From Agrocybe praecox (taxonomy: Eukaryota > Basidiomycota > Agaricomycetes > Agaricales > Agrocybaceae), in assembly GCA_964017145.1 (NCBI GenBank), contig OZ024842.1:3782001-3846000 (forward strand): a stretch of DNA of 64,000 nt, written 5' to 3'. The notes below the pieces were generated by a model. The model did not search any database and was not told the DNA's origin. It saw only the letters and a list, made by a program, of their open reading frames with translations. The translations under genes and the position numbers were made by a program. Below, piece by piece: positions 22,228 through 34,079 of the stretch; the first letter of the stretch is position 1, and each line of letters opens with the position of its first letter.

Positions 22228-22985
22228 ATAACTTCGTGGACTCCATGACAGGCGGGAACGACGCTCTACGGCCATTTCTCTTTCGTTCGATGATCAAAGC
22301 TGGGGCGGCAGAAGGGTCCTTTTACGTCGTCAGTGAGGATGACTCAAAGGGCGATGGGCATGCGAAAATTCATAGTATTGGTGTATGGTTCGGGCCCGGA
22401 AAAAGTTATTCGATTCGTAAGTGTTCGAGAAAACTTTGATCGAATTTCTTGCTGATATAACATGGGATTTGGCCAGGGAAGCGCAAAGAAACCTAGGTTG
22501 GAACGAGTATTTCGCATCTTTGACAGATGGCACGCGGAATTGGTGGTTCACAACTGTACGTCGCCCTGTTGTCATCGACGATATGACAGGGCATTTGTGC
22601 TGACTATATGCGCTGCAGTTCCATACGAAACACGAAGAGAACCTGAGTCGCCTTTTGGGGGAGTCGGTAAGCACTCAAATGTAGTGACACCTTGGAAGCT
22701 GATAGAAGGTTCATGACATTTGAAGTATTTTGACGATTGGTTCGCAAATACTATCGCGACCGACCCTGCTCACCAACGAAAAGGGTATGCAAGTGCGATG
22801 ATCAGAGAGGTTTTTCGTGTGGTGAGTCGATCTCTTCGCGTTTGTCGCCCATGTCAACTTCTTCCTCCTGAACGCCAGCAAAGAAGGAAAAATAGTGGCG
22901 TTGGCTACCCAAAATGACAAAAGTGTTAGATATTTATGCGGCTTTGGATTATAGTGCTGGCTCACCTTCGCCATATTCTGCCTCG
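22228..22985 (+). pseudogene. GNAT-family N-acetyltransferase, frameshifted
   Basis: An acceptor at about 22227 opens a frame with VDSMTGGNDALRPFLFRSM, AEGSFYVVSED and HSIGVWFGPGK. The next exon carries EAQRNLGWNEYFASLTDGTR and NWWFTT (22470-22548), and a further one KYFDDWFANTIATDPAHQRK and GYASAMIREVFRV (22720-22820), the last being the acetyl-CoA binding motif (Q/R-x-x-G-x-G/A). A final piece EGKIVALATQNDKSV lies near 22885-22925. At 22396-22405 a run of A bases is one short: adding one A would restore the expected FGPGKKLFDS reading and join it to the next exon. The 5' exon is not found. One-base error or true pseudogene cannot be told apart here. Confidence 0.6.
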
Positions 22986-23039
22986 CTGACGTCGCGTCGT
23001 TCTCTACACAGACAGCATTGTTGTTCACTTCTACGTTCA

Positions 23040-23520
23040 CGTTCACGTCCACGTTCGCTCCACACGCTCTTTCCACGTCCAATACCATCCGATTGGGCAA
23101 CATCCCCAACAAAATCATGCAATCAATGATAACACCTGTTCTTTTGGCAGGCTCGCTCTACCTCGGCTCCCTCTCCGCACTCCAAGAGCCCGCCCTCCTC
23201 CACGCACAGGTACAAGTGCTACGAGATCCCGGTTGAGGACGAGGAGAGTGTCAATCTGAAGTCGTTTCTTGAGTATGTGTGCGTGAACGTGGGGCATGCT
23301 GAGGGAGGGAATGTGTTGGTTCATTTCAGCAGGTGTGTGTGTGGACTTTTGTACTCTTCTTTCTCTCGTTGTCTTCCTTAAGTAAACAAACCTAACACCC
23401 CTTCCTCTCCTTTTCATCAGGGCATATCCCGCTCCTCGGCCATAAAAATCGCCTACCTCATGCGCATCTACTTCATATCGCACGCTTCTGCGTCGTACTA
23501 TGAAGGACGTACGTTAGGTA
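23040..23520 (+). pseudogene. Dual-specificity phosphatase-like pseudogene
   Basis: The plus strand reads NKIMQSMITPVLLAGSLYLG, SLSALQEPALLHAQ (23100-23210), then after an apparent deletion and frame change YKCYEIPVEDEESVNLKSFL, NVGHAEGGNVLVHFS (23217-23333), an intron ('gtgtgtgtgtgg' to 'tcatcag') and GISRSSAIKIAYLMRIYFIS (23420-23475). This is the order of a dual-specificity phosphatase. The catalytic loop HCxxGxxR reads HFS... here: the cysteine codon has become TTC (Phe). The frame across the intron is also off by one. It cannot be an active phosphatase. Confidence 0.6.
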
Positions 23521-23524
23521 TACG

Positions 23525-25210
23525 TATACTTGTTTCATCGTATCATATTCTGTTATTCTGTCTTGTTTTGTATAGTATACCCAGTTTTGAGCCTCCGAAA
23601 TCTGACTTAGGACCAGTGTCAAAGAATGTCAGATTGTGTTAGAAAAAATATGATTCGCGTCCTTCCGATTTCACCTATGGCGCGCTCGTATTAAAACATT
23701 TCTAATAACATGAGTTAGAATACATAAATCCAAAAATTGTATTGGTAAGATACCAATAAGATGTTCGTATAGGGGAGGTTGAAAAAGAAAACATCGAGGT
23801 CGCACGAAGTCGTCTAGTTTGGGGTCAGGATAATTCCCAATTCCCAAAGACTAGACGGCGGATGTCAGTAAAATAACTTACTTCATCTCCTGAGTAAGGC
23901 GATCTTTAGTAGCTGAAAAGGATGCGTACGCACCAAAATCGATCAATTAAAGAGCGAGGTCGAATCGAGACGCATCCTACGCGTACTTTGCTTTAACACG
24001 ATATTATCATTCCAAAAATCAAATCCTATACTAGAAAAATGATAGCGAACGAAGCTGAACCCTAGGGCTAGAGGGTCGAGAATGTCATCAGCTGGAGAAT
24101 ACGAACTCGTTCAGCGTTTCGAATGATAATGCGACGTACTAATTGAAGCTGATGTGTCATGAGAAAACGGAAGCTCGAGGCGTGAGGTAACGGAAAGCAG
24201 AAAATAGACCGGACAGTAGGAGTTCGAGGATGAGCACTGAGCGGCGGTGGGGGCGGCAGCTGGATAATGGCTATTGAATTTATAGAGAGGAACCATAAGA
24301 TTGAGCAAAAAGCTTGAGCGAATACCAGCTGTAAGTTCGTGGACTGCCTGGAAAGTGGAAAGAAATTCGTAAGATCGGGCAGGAAAGACAGACGTTGACG
24401 ATGTAAGTGATATAATGCAAGGACAAACTTTGCGGAATGCAGCCCTGGTGGAATCGCAGTGTAAATATCGGATGGCCTGCTTTGGCCAAGGCTGGATCGA
24501 AAATCGGAATACTAAAGTCTCCCAGGCAGGGCATTTCGATGAAGTTCGGGATCTTTATAATGATAAAAGACAAGCGTATGTGATCTGGACATTTCGAGCT
24601 TGCGCAGAAGAAAGATGACAGAAGAAAATCTAGAGGAATGAGTATGAGCAAGCAGTAATTTCAGCAGAACGAGAGGGAAAACGACGAATGCAGACCCTGA
24701 CCGACCCTTTTGAACTTTTGAATTTCGACGCTGGCGTGCGTTTCAGACCAAGCAAAGACAATCTCCTAGCGAGCGTGTTGTTGGACTATCATGTTTGTTC
24801 CTCCAAAATGTTCCGAGTAGTTGTGCAGGTACTGCTGGCGGTGTCGGTCGCGGTAGTTTGAAACAAAGCCTGTTCAGAGGGTTTGAATTGGGATAAATAT
24901 GGCACACACGTGTTGATCCAGTTCGGCTCCAGAAACTCTTCGTTTTCCCAATCCTATTTTCAATCGTCTGCTCGTCTTTCTTGGTGATTTCGTCAGCTCA
25001 TTAGGAACATGTCGACGACGACGAGATAATCTGCGCGTTATAATGTTATCCACCAACAAACAGTTGACGTATTTGGAAGCTCGGAGGGCGGCGAATTGTG
25101 CCGAGTCTATTAAAATTGGGTGGGGTGACGGACACAGCTATCGTGTGAAAGCCCTCTCCCCAGAAGTCACTGGCAGCGGCGAGGATCAGCGAAGCGACTC
25201 TTTCTGCATC
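23525..25210. other. Intergenic region upstream of the NLR gene
   Basis: No family-like frames. Short open frames at 24111-24308 and 24280-24651 (minus) and 24415-24618 (plus) overlap without motifs. The last few hundred bases should contain the NLR promoter; no specific site is recognised. Confidence 0.45.
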
Positions 25211-25216
25211 TGAACC

Positions 25217-28200
25217 ATGACTACCCCAATCAACGAAGCACCCTTGAGGCTCCTCGCGCTAGGTAAGGTGGCTCGTTTCGATTGATAAGTTAGTGTACTA
25301 AGTAGGACATCTCAATACTGAATAGATGGCGGCGGAATACGTGGGCTTTCTGAGCTCCTCATCCTAAAAGAGATCATGCACAAGTTGATGCTTGAGGAGA
25401 ACGCGCAACGAGCAAGAGACGGTTTAGACAGCCTCAAAGACATACCGAAGCCAAGCGAATATTTTGATATAATTGGTGGGACTAGTATCGGAGGGTGCGT
25501 CGTAATACGTTGATAGCATCTTGATACTTTGACTAACGGGACTCACAAACATCGTAGGATCATCGCGTTAATGCTCGGGCGCCTTCGCATGGGCATCGAC
25601 GAGGCAATCACCCAGTACGATACGCTAGTTAAAAATGTTTTCTCCGAGACGAATATGGTTGAAGGTGGAGCGTTCGAGGCAACCGCCCTTGAGAGCGCAA
25701 TCAAGGCCATGGTGCATGCGGCGACTAATGATGCCAATGCTTCTTTGATAGAAAGAAACGAATCTGGGATATGTCGAACGTGCGTTGCCTAATCCAATCC
25801 TGAGTATGTTTAAAACTGAATCATACATGTCATAGCTTTGTGTGTGCTCGGAATGTGACTAACATGGATATTCCGGTGCTCTTCAGATCCTACAAGTCTT
25901 CTCGCGAGACTTCTTTGGCCTGCACAATCTGGGAAGCTGCTCGGGCAACATCTGCTACCCCTACTGTCTTTAAGCCTGTTGAAATTGGATGGAACCAAGC
26001 ATATGTTGATGGTGGGATGGGTCACAACAACCCTTGTCTCCTGGTCCTTGATGAAGCCCACTCTCTTTTTTCAAACTGTTCTTTGCAATGCTTGGTGAGC
26101 ATTGGGACTGGCCTGCCTTTTGTGATTCAGATTGAGAGACCTGGGTTCTTGGGAAGAATGATCCCAGTAAAACTTATTGATATGCTTAATTCTATGGCCA
26201 TGGACTGCGAGCACATACACCAGAAGCTTTTGCATCACTTTGCAAATATACCAGAGACTTATTTCCGATTCAATGTTGATCAAGGCTTGCAAAGCAGGCA
26301 GCTGTATTACTGGGAAAGTCTGGGCGTCACCCAAGCTCATACAACTCAGTATATATATAAAAAGGAGACTCAAGACAAATTGTCAAATGTAGTTTCTATT
26401 CTTAGGTCTCAAAGAGCACAGCCTACTATTAAGCAATTAGGTATAGTGCATTTTCTTCATAATTTTGAATAATTCTTTATTTTTGAATGCAGTTGTAAAA
26501 GCTGCACAAATTCAGGCTCCAAATCTTAGTCTTCGAAGAAAGCCTTGTCCTTTTCCAGTACCATCTTTCACAGGCAGAAAAGATATTTTGGACAAGATGG
26601 CAAAATTCTTCAAGAATGCCAGTGTTGGACAGCATATTTTTGTTTTGGAAGGCCTTGGTGGATCTGGAAAGAGCCAGATTGCCTTCCAATTTGTAAAGAC
26701 ATCAAACCTGTATGATTTAAGTTTTCTTATATTGTGTTTATTTTGATTTTATTTTTACTCTACATTATAGCTTTTCTGAAGTTTTTTATGTTGATGGAAG
26801 CAATGAGGCCACTCTCAAAGCAGATCTGGAATATCTTGCCCCAAAATTGTTTGCTGAACAAATTCCCAAATGGCTTGCAAGCCAGACTACAAACAGGTGG
26901 CTTCTTGTGATTGATAATGTAAATGATGTTACCTTGAATCTGGAGTCATTTTTGCCTACATATGGAAACATTATTATCACAACATGTAATCATGAAGTTT
27001 GCACTTCTTATGCTACCAAGAATGGAGGTGTAGCTGTTGGGAATTTGATTGAAGATGATGCTGTAAACCTTCTGTTGAATTTGGCTAAAAAAGAAGCAAA
27101 TGAAGAAAATCAGGTACTAGCTAAACAAATTGTTCAGGTAATTTTTGAAACCCCCTTAGAAATCTAGTTTATAATTTAATTTTTTATATTCTAGGAACTT
27201 GGATATTTTGCTTTGGCTATTTCCTATGCTAGTGCTTATATTTCTTTGACCGATTTTTCATTATACAAGTATTATGCATTCTATCAACAACAACGAAACC
27301 ACATTCTCTACCTTGAAACAAGTCAACATAAAAATATTGCAATTTATACCACTTGGAAAATGAGCTATGATAAGCTGGATGATTCTGCAAAGTGTTTTTT
27401 GCAAATTTGCTCGCTTCTGCAACATGAAAGTATTTCAGAGGAAATATTTGAAAGAGCTGCATTGACACAGACAAAAATAGTTGATACTACTGTGCAAAGA
27501 AAAGTAAAGCATCTTTTAGGCCATTTTGGTGAAGAAGACTTATCTTGGAGCCCAAAAGCATTTCAAAAAATTATTTTAAAACTTCAAGCTTATTCTTTTA
27601 TTGAACAAGGCCATTTTGAACAAGGCCAAAAAAGCATATACTGGATGCATCCACTTGTACAACAATGGGGAAGGGCCATACTAGGAAAAGATGAGAAATT
27701 TATGCAGAAATGTGTGCTTTCTATTCTTGGTTTATCAATTCCAAATGATTATAATGAACATATTCATAAATATCAACACAATTTATGGCCACATATTCAG
27801 CAACTATATTTAAAGGTTGCAGAATATTTGGATGAATTTGATGCACAAATTTTGGATCAAATTGGAACTCTTTGTGAAAAGCAAGGGTACTACAAAGAGG
27901 CTATATTATTCCAGGAGACAGCATTGTATAAAAAGAAGAAAAATGTTGAAGACAATCCTTCAACTTTTACTAGTATGTTAAATTTGGCATCTACATATCA
28001 GGCTCAAGGCCATTGGGAGAAAGCAGAGGCACTCCAGATTATAGTAATGCAAAAAAGGAAGGAAATTCTTGGAGAAAATCATTCTGATACTCTTACCAGT
28101 ATGTTAAATTTGGCATCTACATATCAAGCCCAAGGCCATTGGCAAAAAGCAGAGGCACTTCAGGTTGTAGTAATGCAAAAAAGGGAGGAAATTCTTGGAG

Positions 28201-29330
28201 AAAATCATCCTGGTACTCTTACTAGTATATCAAATTTGGCATCTACATATCAGGTGCAAGGCCTTTGGCAGAAAGCAGAGGCACTCCAAATTATAGTATT
28301 GCAAAAAAGGGAGGAAATTCTTGGAGAAAATCATCCTGATACTCTTACCAGTATGTTAAATTTGGCATCTACATATCAAGCCCAAGGCCATTGGCAAAAA
28401 GCAGAGGCACTCCAGGTTGTAGTAATGCAAAAAAGGAAGGAAATTCTTGGAGAGAGTCATCCTGATACTCTTACCAGTATGTCAAATTTGGCATCTACAT
28501 ATCAGGTGCAAGGCCTTTGGCAGAAAGCAGAGGCACTCCAGGTTATAGTAATGCAAAAAAGGGAGGAAATTCTTGGAGAGAGTCATCCTGATACTCTTGC
28601 CAATATGTCAAATTTGGCATCTACATATCAGGTGCAAGGCCTTTGGCAGAAAGCAGAGGCACTCCAGGTTATAGTAATGCAAAAAAGGGAGGAAATTCTT
28701 GGAGAGAGTCATCCTGACACTCTTGCCAGTATGTCAAATTTGGCATCTATATATCAGGCCCAAGGCCTTTGGCAGAAAGCTAAAACACTGCAGATTACTG
28801 AACTGCAAAAAAGAAAGGAAATTCTTGGAGAGAATCATCCTGATACTCTTGCCAGTATGTCAAATTTGGCATCTATATATCGGGCCCAAGGCCTTTGGCA
28901 GGAGGCAGAGGCACTGCAGGTTGTAGAACTGCAAAAAAGAAAGGAAATTCTTGGAGAGAATCATCCTGATACTCTTGCCAGTATGTCAAATTTTGTGCCT
29001 ATATATTGGTCCCAAGGCCTTTGGCAGAAAGCAGAGGCACTGCAGGTTGTAGAACTGCAGAAAAGAAAGGAAATTCTTGGAGAGAATCATCCTGATACTC
29101 TTATTAGTATGATAAATTTGGCTGCCAACTATCAGAATCAAAGTCTTTGGAATAAAGCACAGGCACTCCAAATGCAAGCCATGGAAAAATGTCTGCATGT
29201 ATTGGGAGAATCTCACCCACATACACTGATAAGCATGAAGGCTCTTGCATTCATATACAGAAAATTGGATAATATTAGTGAAGCTGAAGTTCTGGAGGAG
29301 AAGATTACAAACATCAAGCATAACTCTTAG
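25217..29330 (+). CDS. Patatin/NB-ARC/TPR NLR-type receptor
   Basis: Seven exons: 25217-25262, 25326-25494, 25558-25779, 25836-26440, 26493-26709, 26771-27137, 27195-29330; 1253 residues. The patatin-like phospholipase domain (about 12-330) has the oxyanion loop DGGGIRG split by the first intron, the nucleophile motif GTSIGG (about 67-72) and the catalytic Asp in VDGGMGHNNP (about 202); all active residues are present. NB-ARC follows: P-loop GLGGSGKSQIAF (about 397-408), Walker B WLLVIDNVND (about 461-470) and MHPLVQQWGR (about 690), the fungal counterpart of the MHD motif. From about 798 come ten 42-residue kinesin-light-chain-type TPR units and a degenerate eleventh. This architecture is a known fungal NLR class: TPRs sense, NB-ARC oligomerises, and the lipase attacks membranes. 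Start chosen because the first exon gives the conserved LRLLALDGGG opening. From mid-gene the sequence is strikingly A+T rich. Confidence 0.9.
27963..29222 (+). repeat. Ten tandem 126-base TPR-coding units
   Basis: Each unit encodes 42 residues of the form TLTSMSNLASTYQ.QG.WQK then AEALQ..VMQKR.EILGE.HPD. Units differ mainly at the same few positions (QA/QV, GHW/GLW, VVV/VIV/IIV, MQ/LQ, GENHPD/GESHPD). Neighbouring units, for example the fifth and sixth, are almost identical in DNA, indicating recent unequal exchange or gene conversion. Confidence 0.9.
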
Positions 29331-30080
29331 TGCAGCATAAGGTATGAGCATTTTAATGATGTAATGTATATATTGACTAATGAATTCTTCCATTATTAGT
29401 TGACAGATTGTATCGGTAATTTCAAATCCTTGCAAGATGTAAAAGATAATATACAGAAACAATAAAAATATATTTGTACATATAGATGATAGAAATGAAA
29501 CACTTGCAAAAAACAAGCTAACATATGCCTTGGTAAGTTATCCTCAGACTTCAGTATTGAAGCATAGAAAACTCTAAATCAAGCAGTAGTAATATATGTG
29601 CTATTGAGAAACAGAGCCTGCTCAGCAAAAAGAGATGCTCTAAAATGCAAAACATGTTTTTTTCTATCTTTTCCTTGTTTTCATTCATTTTTTGTTCATT
29701 TTTTATTTATTTTTATAACATCTCATTGAAGTCAAATATGCCATTTATATTTAAAATTCAAGTGTATCTCTATAATTTTTTTTTTGTTAATTTGTCTCAT
29801 AAGATCTGTCTCTGTATTTTTAAACATCTAAATAATGTTCGGACAAAGTCAAATCCTATCAGATATTGAGCAAACCCGTCGAAATTGTGAAGTCTGTTGT
29901 GGCTGTGACAAGGCTTCCAAAACGGATAACATTATATAATCCAGGAGCATGCGGCTCGGCGTCTAAGACGGGACAGTCTAAAATTGGTCTAAAATCAAAG
30001 GGTCAAGCAATATATAGACTCGTCCTCACTCGTAAATAGATAAATAGAACCACACACTCCGAGTCGTCGCTCTCGCTCTG
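29331..30080. other. A/T-rich 3' region of the NLR gene and spacer
   Basis: The strong A+T bias of the NLR continues to about 29880 and then ends. Only short frames occur. No gene is supported. A polyadenylation region is expected after 29330. Confidence 0.45.
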
Positions 30081-30569
30081 TCTTTGATGAACAGTCTCTT
30101 GAACACTCTGCTCTCGATCAATCCTTTCCCATTTGCGATACCCATGGGCTCACGTTCACCGGTGACCGAACGCGCTGTTCTTTTTTTGCCCTCTGTTAAT
30201 TGCCTCCCTACTTCCTACTTCCCGTTAGACTCTTTCCCACATTCTTCCCCGTTGCCGTCCTCTTCCTTGTACAACCGTGTTCGCATCAATTGTTTTGTTC
30301 CATCGTCGTATCTTTTTCCCCAATGTGCATTGCGCACCCCACCTATGTACCTTTGATCATGTAATCTGTGGTCCAACCCACATATCGCTTGATATATATC
30401 CGTTTGCTAATGTACAAAAATTTCCTCTCTTTTGCGTCTCCTGCGCTAATTTCTCCGTTGCTTTAGCTTTTGTTTTCAGTCTGTTTCCCTCCCTATGCTT
30501 CCCCTGTGATTTCATCTGTTTGACTCTTCTGTATGTTTACTGTGTTATCGTTCTTTCCCTTCCCTTCCT

Positions 30570-30800
30570 TTCCCATTTATTCACACTCTCCCTCTTCGTG
30601 ATCGTCCGCCCTCTTTTCGCATGGTGTCCATTTCTTCGCTCTCTCTGAGTACCTCTCTCATTGCCCACATTATTTTTCCGCCCAGGTCGATTAATCGCTT
30701 CCCTCGTTCCTTCCACCCCACCGGACACCACATTCGTTTTAGCACTATCAGACGTCTAATTACCCACCTCGCTTGAGGGTTTGTCCGCTCGCCTTTTTCT
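30570..30800. repeat. Pyrimidine-rich segment, copy 1 of a diverged pair
   Basis: Alignable by eye with 35330-35530: both contain 'cctctctcatt' or 'tctctctcatt', 'ccac.....gtcgat.aatc', 'acaccacattc'/'ataccacgttc' and end in 'cttgag..', then 'gctcgcctttt'/'gctcgccttt'. Roughly 70% identity. The surrounding 30.1-31.0 kb is C+T rich on the plus strand and contains no supportable gene. Confidence 0.5.
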
Positions 30801-30809
30801 CCTTTGCAT

Positions 30810-32100
30810 TTCTTTCTTTACTCACTAGCTTCTCTCGGAGCCTCGTGAATGTACATTTGCATGAGCATTAAATTGTATCTGCTACCACACGCCATTAATT
30901 CATTAATTGCTTGACGGATGTTCGTTAAAACGTCTCCGTTACTCATAGCTTAAGTACTCGGTCTTCCTTCCTTCTCGTCAGTCTTTTTCAATGGAATTTA
31001 TCAGCTCTCCCTTCGGTTTAAATAAGACTATATATACGTCGCAGGCGCAGCTTGGCATTGCCAACACGTTGCTTGGGTTATTGTGTAATCAATAGAATGA
31101 GTTAGGGACGACAACGGAGGGGCGTAGGTGGTGAATGACATGGGAAAGGATGTTGGAACTTAGAGTGGCACGACAATTGAGACGAGGAAAAGAAGCGAGG
31201 AAAAAGAAACCGAACCAGATGATTATTCTCCGCCCAGATACATGGTGGATATCATGAGAAGGAGAAGAAAATGGAACATATTCGAGAGAGAGAAAAGAAA
31301 GAAAAAAGACAAGTCTAAACTACAGTACACACACGAATAATTCTTGTTGTAGGAGAGGGAAGAAGGAAGAAGAAAAAAGAAACAGAGGACGGACAGCAAG
31401 GTCGACAAGAAAGATATCATGGGAATAAAATGTAAAAACAGATATTGGAAAACAGAAATCCAGCCGCAGATATCGAAAAGTCAAAAAGTGACGAGATCAA
31501 GCGCGTCGTAGATAGCATAGTATTGAAAAGAAAATCTCGCCCATCTTCCCCAACCACGACTGCGATCACCAGCTGTCCACCTCCTATCCTCCTATTTCTG
31601 AAGATTTTTTTAATTTTAGTTTTCCTTTGACATTTACTTCCACCCCCATCCACCTCCTCCTTTTCCGACCAGGACGTGCAGGAGATGCTAGATTTCCTTC
31701 GCCGATCTCTATCCTTTCGTATATCGATCGAATCCCCGAGGCAAGCACCGTCGAATACCCAAGGAATGCGACAGTCCGAAGTTGAAAACGAGTCAGAACG
31801 GAAAGTGGTGACGTGGTAGCGCACGCAAGTCCATGTGTTCGTTATAAGGGTGGGATAGGTAGTATAGTGATTGTTGAGTGTGCGACTATGTATGTATGTT
31901 CGACGCTGCAGGAATTTATGAATGTAAATGAGAGAGTGTGTGTGCGTGTATGTAGGCATGGTTTGGGCATAGGCATAGGTGCTGGAGACAGTAAAGAAAT
32001 AATGGTGTTGGATCATGAGAATTTGGAAACCTGTGTGATATATTGGCGATGCTGAGTTGCTTGTAACGATATATATATTCTATTCGTTCATCATCTAGGC
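30810..32100. other. Spacer, purine-rich from 31.1 kb, no gene recognised
   Basis: Strand composition switches from pyrimidine-rich to purine-rich near 31.1 kb. Open frames at 31417-32016 (minus) and 31445-31630 and 31813-32055 (plus) are low complexity and lack motifs. Confidence 0.4.
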
Positions 32101-32104
32101 ACGA

Positions 32105-34070
32105 GCAGCCGAAAGGTCCACACGCCTATGAACGGGGGAAAAAATCAGTATTTATGTTCAAAAAAGGTGAGAACACGAGAAAAAAACACCAGCAGAAAAC
32201 TCGAATCGAAAAGAACGAAGAAGAAACATGAAAAAAATCGAAGAAAAGAAAGAAAAGAACACTTACCACCCCAACGTAACTCTCCAAATTCTTCAACCAA
32301 ACTATACGTATCGTTCAATTTATCCAACCTCGTCAGCTCGACGCCGAACCGCACACTATCTCCAGCGTCCTGCGATGGATTGCCATATGCCAGTCCCACC
32401 ATACCAAAGTCAGAGCCAGAGCCAGTGGTGAAAGGGGACACCCCCTGTCCAGCCAACATGACAGGCATTATAGGATTAACGCTAGAAGACTCTACCAACC
32501 CACCAGTCGAGAGCAGAGGGTCGCCAACGCGGGCGGAATGTTCGTCCTTGATTGGCAGTGTGTTTGAGGGGGCCATGGGATGACGCTGCTGCTGCTGATG
32601 TGGGAGGAACACTTGACTCGACTTTGGACGATTGCTGAGAACGTGCCAGACGGAGAGGGAAGTGATGATCCGCACGTATCGACGCCGTCGGACTGCGCCT
32701 CGACACCCATACTCTCAAGCCCCTTCCTTATATGGGCCATAACCTCCAAAGGTGGCCTCGTAATGATTGTCATTTGATCCACCGCGCTGTGATGATGAAT
32801 ACACGGCTGAGCATAGAGATGAGGTGGGACAGCATTCTGTTGCTGCTGCTGCTGCTGTGCATGCGAAGACGAAGGAAAATCGAGCCCATAGAATGCACCG
32901 AGCCTGTTCGACGACGACGACGTCTGTCATTGACGTTCGCGGTCCCTACTACCCATAATAATACTATTCCTGAACCTAGAAACAAAGGAAGATGTATAGC
33001 CAGGGCCGTCGTCGCTGGAACGTGGACAGGAAGAATCGACACAGGCGCTGGTACTGGTGCTGGGAGTGATGCACTTGGAACCGTAGGCGCACGATAAGCT
33101 GTCGGTGGAACTGGTGCAGGTGCAGGTGCAGGAGGCAGGCCAGGCAGCTCTTCTCCTTGTCGTCTTTCTCGCCAGGGCGGGTGGTGAGAGGGTTTTGAAA
33201 TTTGCGTTCGCGGTGGAAGTGGCAGTATTGAATTGGAAGTGGACGCCGCAGCTCCGACGCTAAATGCGAATGGATAGTTTTCCCTTAGACCCAGCGTAGC
33301 AGGGTTCGCGAACTTCTTCTGCGGTGGTGGTAACGATCGGTTGGATGGCATTGGAGGACGCGGACATCTCGCTCCTCGCCTCTGGACGATGGCTCTGTGC
33401 TCAGGAAGGTGTGGGCGAGACGTTCGTGTTGCCGCTGTCGCTGCCACCCGCCTGTTGGGCGCCTGATCCGCCAGCTTGTGCCTGCTGCCTCATCTGTCGC
33501 TGATACGCGACCCTTTTCAACTGAGAAGAACGGTTAGTCAAATAAAATAGAATTGTAAAAAACGATGGAAAAAGAACGCAGGTCGGTGCGTGATAGAAAA
33601 AGGAAACGAAAAGATATAGTCAATTTTAATCGAACGACAGCCGCCCCACGAATGCAAGCGCCAAACAATGCGCAAATGGAGGTCCAAATGTGGTAGGAAG
33701 GACAAAAAGTACTGAAATATATCTATTCGCAATAAAAAATGCGAATGATAGCGTTGAAAGAAATGGGATGTCCCATGGGTCTTGGGCCATCCACGAAGAA
33801 AGGAAAAGATATGTAGTAGTAAGAAAACATACCTTCAAAAGACTTCGATTTCCCTTTTAATTTTGTTCATCCAAACGAACTAGTCTGCAAGAGCAAATAA
33901 GGCCCAAACTTGGGGATAGTTCAGAGTGGATGAGCAGCCGCGTAAGATGGGGCAGGTGATCCCGCTGGTTCGGACGTTGGTGTTTGCGTCTAGATGAACT
34001 TGAAAGTGCTGGTGGGCTCTGTGTCGGTGGAATGGGTATGTGTCGTCCTCCTGCATCGCCGCCGCCAGTA
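32105..34070 (-). pseudogene. Broken glutamine-rich gene of unknown family
   Basis: Minus-strand pieces, in order: an exon near 33530-33430 (LKRVAYQRQMRQQAQAGGSG) preceded by a good acceptor; a Pro-rich frame 33447-33060 (LPPPQKKFANPATLGLREN); a glutamine run encoded by CAG repeats at about 32838-32860; then MTIITRPPLEVMAHIRKGLE and, in another frame, MLAGQGVSPFTTGSGSDFG and ELTRLDKLNDTYSLVEEFGE to about 32270. A donor 'gtaagtg' there joins to a short last exon ending near 32106. At least three frame changes are needed and stops intervene. Composition suggests a former transcription factor-like protein; the family is not recognised. Confidence 0.4.
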
Positions 34071-34079
34071 AGTGAGTGA

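Noticed and set aside
23920..23985. Short inverted repeat 'ggatgcgt'/'acgcatcc' as a regulatory or terminator element
   Set aside because: Only eight paired bases in a non-coding spacer; expected by chance at this scale.
24280..24651. 123-codon minus-strand frame upstream of the NLR
   Set aside because: No motif, no neighbouring exons, overlapped by an equally weak plus-strand frame.
27963..29222. Kinesin light chain as the identity of the TPR protein
   Set aside because: The repeats are of that type, but they follow patatin and NB-ARC domains, which is NLR architecture.
28986..29516. 176-codon minus-strand frame opposite the TPR repeats
   Set aside because: Shadow of the A+T-rich repeat coding strand; no independent support.
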